Of a stretch of 6,075 bases of DNA, positions 5,227 through 6,075 are shown in pieces. The DNA lies in NCBI GenBank assembly GCA_028865375.1, contig JAGWKJ010000154.1, positions 1 to 6,075 of the forward strand. Reading direction: 5' to 3'. Numbering within the stretch: position 1 is the first letter of the stretch; every line of letters begins with the position of its first letter. Position numbers and translations under genes: made by a program. Under the pieces are notes generated by a model. That model was not told the DNA's origin. It was given only the letters and a program-made list of their open reading frames with translations, and searched no databases. The stretch comes from Hyphomicrobiales bacterium. GTDB lineage: Bacteria > Pseudomonadota > Alphaproteobacteria > Rhizobiales > Beijerinckiaceae.

Positions 5227-5928
5227 TTACTTCTTGACGCCGAACACCTGCTCGATGTCGACGTGCGCCTCTTCGTCGTCCTCCTCGCGGGGAACCGACG
5301 AGCCGAACACTTCGTCGGCCGTGCGGGGCGCTTCGCGGCGCGGCGCGGTGTCCTCGACGGGCTCCAGCGTCGGGCCTGCGGGCTCGAGCGACTTCGGGCG
5401 GTCCTTGGCGGCGGCGGCGACTTCGCGGTCGAGGTCGACTTGCCCGCACAGGCCCAGCGACACCGGGTCCAGCGGGTTGAGCTGCGAAACGTTCCAGTGC
5501 GTGCGGTCGCGGATGGCGGCGATGGTCGACTTGGTCGTGCCCACGAGGCGGATGATCGCGGCGTCCTTCAGCTCGGGATGGCTGCGCACGAGCCAGAGGA
5601 TCGCGTTGGGGCGGTCCTGGCGGCGCGACAGCGGCGTGTAGCGGGGTCCGCGCGTGCGCTTCTTCACTTCGGGCAGGCGCACCTTCGAGGTGGCGAGATG
5701 CAGGCGAAACGCCGGGTCGGCCTCGGCCTTGGCGATCTCCTCGCGCGAGAGCTGGCCGGCGTTGACCGGATCGTGGCCGCGCACGCCCACGCCGAGCTCG
5801 CCGTCCGCGATCGCCTTCACCGAAAGCGGATGGAGGTGGCAGAAGGCGGCGATCTGGTCGAAAGTCAGGGCCGTATGCTCGACGAGCCAGACGGCGGTCG
5901 CCTGCGGCATCAGCGGGGCGTCGGACAT
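5227..5928 (-). CDS. trcR: TrcR, DUF1013 cell-cycle transcriptional regulator
   Basis: This 233-residue protein matches the DUF1013 family from the first residues (LMPQATAVWLVEHTALTFDQ, 6-25). Two helix-turn-helix-like regions are visible: about 22-45 (TFDQIAAFCHLHPLSVKAIA) and 105-145, including RPNAILWLVRSHPELKDA and IRLVGTTKSTIAAIRDRTHW. A basic stretch KKRTRGPRYTP lies between them and a conserved NPLDPVSLGLCGQVDLD block follows (151-167). The C-terminal 60 residues are variable, with an acidic EEDDEE run (216-220 area) before a final VDIEQVFGVKK. In Caulobacter, TrcR is an essential factor that travels with RNA polymerase at housekeeping promoters and supports cell-cycle transcription. 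The ATG at 5928 follows AAGGAG at a rather long 10-base spacing; Met7 is a less likely alternative start. The gene ends 12 bases past convergent prpE. Confidence 0.88.
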   Translation of the reverse strand: MSDAPLMPQATAVWLVEHTALTFDQIAAFCHLHPLSVKAIADGELGVGVRGHDPVNAGQLSREEIAKAEADPAFRLHLATSKVRLPEVKKRTRGPRYTPLSRRQDRPNAILWLVRSHPELKDAAIIRLVGTTKSTIAAIRDRTHWNVSQLNPLDPVSLGLCGQVDLDREVAAAAKDRPKSLEPAGPTLEPVEDTAPRREAPRTADEVFGSSVPREEDDEEAHVDIEQVFGVKK

Positions 5929-5973
5929 GGAACGCGCGCTCCTTGGGCGGCGGCGATCGGGGCGCGCTTCCGT

Positions 5974-5985
5974 GGTCGCGCGACC
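5974..5985. promoter_or_regulatory. 12-base palindrome in the trcR leader
   Basis: GGTCGCGCGACC is a perfect palindrome about 46 bases upstream of the trcR start and downstream of its predicted promoter. CCGG-CGTTTCA-CCGG (5984-5998) adjoins it, so the leader RNA could fold into a hairpin or the site could bind a dimer. Role is unknown; composition bias makes chance palindromes common here. Confidence 0.3.
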
Positions 5986-6030
5986 GGCGTTTCACCGGAC
6001 CCAAATCGCCAGCCTAGACGGGGATGCGCC

Positions 6031-6059
6031 CCTATAGGCGCGCCCGCGCGCCGATGCAA
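6031..6059 (-). promoter_or_regulatory. Candidate trcR promoter with an inverted-repeat spacer
   Basis: On the minus strand, TTGCAT (6059-6054) and TATAGG (6036-6031) are separated by 17 bases, giving a start near 6024 and a leader of about 95 bases. The -10 matches consensus at 4 of 6 and the -35 at 3 of 6, so this is a moderate call. The spacer holds GGCGCGC-CC-GCGCGCC (6037-6052), a perfect 7-base inverted repeat, positioned where a repressor or activator dimer could act. Confidence 0.4.
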
Positions 6060-6075
6060 ATGGAAGCGTCCCGCC

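Noticed and set aside
4976..6004. Minus-strand open frame (342 codons) in another frame of trcR
   Set aside because: Arg/Pro-rich shadow; the true frame shows DUF1013 conservation throughout.
1..6075. Mobile elements, CRISPR arrays, tRNA/rRNA genes, toxin-antitoxin or defence systems
   Set aside because: No transposase or integrase motifs, terminal repeats, regularly spaced repeats or structural RNA signatures were seen on either strand.

Overview
This is a GC-rich stretch, with most third codon positions G or C, from an alphaproteobacterial chromosome. Rhodospirillales or a nearby order fits best. The assignment rests on three lineage-restricted families seen together: an RcdA-type protein (DUF1465), a DUF4164 coiled-coil protein next to ZapA, and the DUF1013 regulator TrcR. 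There is no sign of a phage, transposon, CRISPR array, tRNA or rRNA. It looks like ordinary core chromosome and holds no obvious new multi-gene system. The most interesting non-obvious item is a probable small RNA near the left end.

Layout, left to right. The N-terminal 103 codons of a pteridine-reductase-like short-chain dehydrogenase (SDR) run off the left edge on the minus strand. The 358-base gap that follows (310-667) is not empty. It has an AT-rich patch with palindromes, then a predicted three-hairpin RNA on the plus strand with an anti-Shine-Dalgarno C-rich loop and a textbook intrinsic terminator, then a TTAACC-containing inverted repeat ahead of rcdA. The plus-strand rcdA gene overlaps the end of minus-strand zapA by 17 bases. 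zapA is the second gene of a two-gene operon whose first gene is a DUF4164 coiled-coil protein with a GTG start, behind a good sigma-70-type promoter. Next on the minus strand come a small GtrA-family membrane protein and a TauE/SafE-family membrane transporter. Diverging from the transporter is a complete propionyl-CoA synthetase gene (prpE) on the plus strand. Twelve bases past its stop, the minus-strand trcR gene ends, and its upstream region with a candidate promoter fills the right edge.

How the genes relate. Three of the genes are conserved cell-cycle or division functions: RcdA (adaptor for ClpXP turnover of CtrA in Caulobacter), ZapA (FtsZ-ring stabiliser) and TrcR (RNA-polymerase-associated regulator). 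PrpE supplies propionyl-CoA to central metabolism; no methylcitrate or methylmalonyl genes are visible beside it. The GtrA and TauE-like proteins are membrane proteins of unknown substrate, and both contain short AT-rich pockets unlike the rest of the window. Genes are tightly packed, with two convergent pairs that lack any recognisable terminator between them.
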